Virus record (IMG/VR): IMGVR_UViG_3300046328_000140
Location: 1-43,410 of that record
Length of the DNA: 43,410 bases
Direction: 5' to 3' (one strand)
Source of the DNA: a virus
Part shown: positions 42,340 through 43,410 of the stretch, in pieces
Layout of the letters: each line of letters starts with the position of its first letter
Position numbering within the stretch: position 1 is the stretch's first letter
The notes under the pieces: model-generated
Told to the model about the DNA's origin: nothing
Database searches by the model: none
The model's input: the letters and a program-made list of their open reading frames with translations, nothing else
Made by a program: the position numbers and the translations under genes

Positions 42340-43410
42340 ATGACTACACTAACAGCTTTACCTGATGCACCACAACGGTCATCCCCTAGTACATTCGCAA
42401 CTAAAGCAGACGCTTGGGTTGATGCAATTGAGAATGTATTCACTCCTGAAATGAATCTAATTATACCCGAGATTAACGCTTTGACTGTTACTACTACTAC
42501 TCAAGCGGGTATTGCTACTACTCAAGCGGGTATTGCTACTACTCAAGCTATACTAGCTGCTAATCAGGTTATTCTAGCACAAGATCAAGTTTCACTGGCA
42601 GAACAAGCCGCACTGAGTGCAGGTTCAATTGTTTGGATATCTGGAACTACGTACGCCACAGGTGATTTACGTTACAGTCCTTTGGACTTTCAGAGTTATC
42701 GAAGAATTACAGCAGGTGCAGGAACTACTGATCCTAGCCTTGACGTCACAAATTGGAGCAAAGCTTTTAACCCCTCGTTAATTCGCTCAGCACGTACAGC
42801 AGATATTATGCTTGGCAAATACGACAACGGCAAGATAATTGATATCACTAGTGGTACATTTACACAAACATTTGATTCGGCTGCAACTTTAAAAGATGGT
42901 TGGTTTTGTTATTTGCAAAACTCCGGTACAGGCGACATCACAATTGATCCAAGCGGCGCGGAGTTGATTGATGGATTGTCTGGCTTTGTGATGTACCCTG
43001 GCGAAGTGCGGCTGGTGCAATGCGATGGTGTGGCGCTGCGCTCGGTGGTGCTGAATGCTTTTTGCAAGACGTTTACAGCAAGTGGCACTTTCACAAAGCC
43101 ACCGGGCTACAGTCAGTTTGGAGGATTTTTATGGGCCGGTGGTGGCAGTGGCAGACGGGGTGCGGCTTCCAGTCTGCGCAATGGTGGCGGCGGCGGCGCA
43201 TGTACGCCAATACTTGTTTTGTCTACTGCTGTTGGCTCAAGTGAGTCTGTAGTAATCGGTGCCGGAGGTCTTGGCGCAACAGTAGACAGCACCAATGGTG
43301 CAGCAGGCGGAACGTCAACTTTTGTCGGTTTATCCTCGTTTGGTGGTGGCGAGGGTGACAACCTTTCAACACTGGCGAGTGCTTTGTCAAGAGGTGGTTC
43401 GGCACTTTAC
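42340..43410 (+). CDS. Tail fibre, 5' part, cut by the window end
   Basis: ATG at 42340 behind AAGAAATAA; 357 codons are open to the last base. Residues 7-70 are a helical N terminus for attachment, with a repeated TTQAGIA (42496-42537, 21 bp each). A CBM5/12-like unit follows (IVWISGTTYATGDLRYSPLD, FQSYRRITAGAGTTDPS). After about residue 190, from 42900, base composition turns markedly G+C-rich, and the protein becomes Gly-rich (WAGGGSGRRGAASSL; VVIGAGGLGATVDSTNGAAG), as in receptor-binding Gly-rich domains. The end is missing. Confidence 0.85.
   Translation, partial: MTTLTALPDAPQRSSPSTFATKADAWVDAIENVFTPEMNLIIPEINALTVTTTTQAGIATTQAGIATTQAILAANQVILAQDQVSLAEQAALSAGSIVWISGTTYATGDLRYSPLDFQSYRRITAGAGTTDPSLDVTNWSKAFNPSLIRSARTADIMLGKYDNGKIIDITSGTFTQTFDSAATLKDGWFCYLQNSGTGDITIDPSGAELIDGLSGFVMYPGEVRLVQCDGVALRSVVLNAFCKTFTASGTFTKPPGYSQFGGFLWAGGGSGRRGAASSLRNGGGGGACTPILVLSTAVGSSESVVIGAGGLGATVDSTNGAAGGTSTFVGLSSFGGGEGDNLSTLASALSRGGSALY
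42496..42537 (+). repeat. 21-bp repeat in the fibre gene
   Basis: Two perfect copies of ACTACTCAAGCGGGTATTGC plus T, and a degenerate third, encode TTQAGIA. Found in the helical attachment region, where repeats can change fibre length. Confidence 0.75.

Noticed and set aside
42340-43410. Diversity-generating retroelement target in the fibre gene
   Set aside because: No reverse transcriptase or template repeat is present in the window.

Overview
The window is part of the genome of a tailed double-stranded DNA phage with siphovirus-type architecture: terminase, portal, HK97-type capsid genes, a tail tube, a tail assembly chaperone read through a frameshift, a very long tape measure and tail-tip or fibre genes, with no contractile sheath seen. 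Promoters are sigma70-like, often with an extended -10, and ribosome binding sites are ordinary AGGAG types. The small early families (DUF2591, Gp49/66) are commonest in phages of proteobacteria, but the host cannot be named from the sequence. The window starts inside a tandem repeat and ends inside a tail fibre gene.

Layout. 1-3780: tandem repeats, then about twelve small rightward early genes, mostly unknown, driven by promoters carrying a palindrome between or beside the -35 and -10 boxes, and closed by a terminator. 3780-5316: 1.6 kb with no convincing gene but with direct repeats, three copies of a 27-bp unit and strong hairpins; a candidate control or origin region. 5317-6797: leftward two-gene operon (winged-helix protein, P-loop helicase-like ATPase). 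6900-10241: rightward operon with a Gp49/66 protein, a small helical-hairpin protein, a Cys-rich protein, PhoH, a ClpP-like protease and an HNH-like protein. 10270-11300: a late-type promoter, two tiny ORFs, a tRNA-like element and about 450 bases crowded with hairpins.

11308-31818: packaging and virion genes: small terminase candidate, large terminase (holding a group I intron and two apparent 1-nt shifts), portal, appendage proteins, prohead protease, scaffold, decoration protein, major capsid protein, neck proteins and tail tube. Homing endonuclease genes interrupt this block at 11775, 15993, 18572 and 27494. 31885-43410: a late promoter, tail assembly chaperone with a +1-type extension, a 2827-residue tape measure with nine internal repeats, a tail-tip protein and the 5' part of a fibre gene.

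Most notable: (1) a two-helix RNA motif upstream of two unrelated homing endonuclease genes, with the same spacing and compensatory changes; (2) a promoter class TTTCACTWGCA-N15-TGCTATAAT found three times with identical spacing; (3) a group I intron in terL whose P1, P7 and P10 can be read by eye; (4) an endonuclease gene fused to the 5' end of a tail gene; (5) a +1 frameshift site at UUU-C in the tail chaperone; (6) a possible anti-CBASS-like hairpin protein. All protein assignments come from reading motifs, not from database searches.
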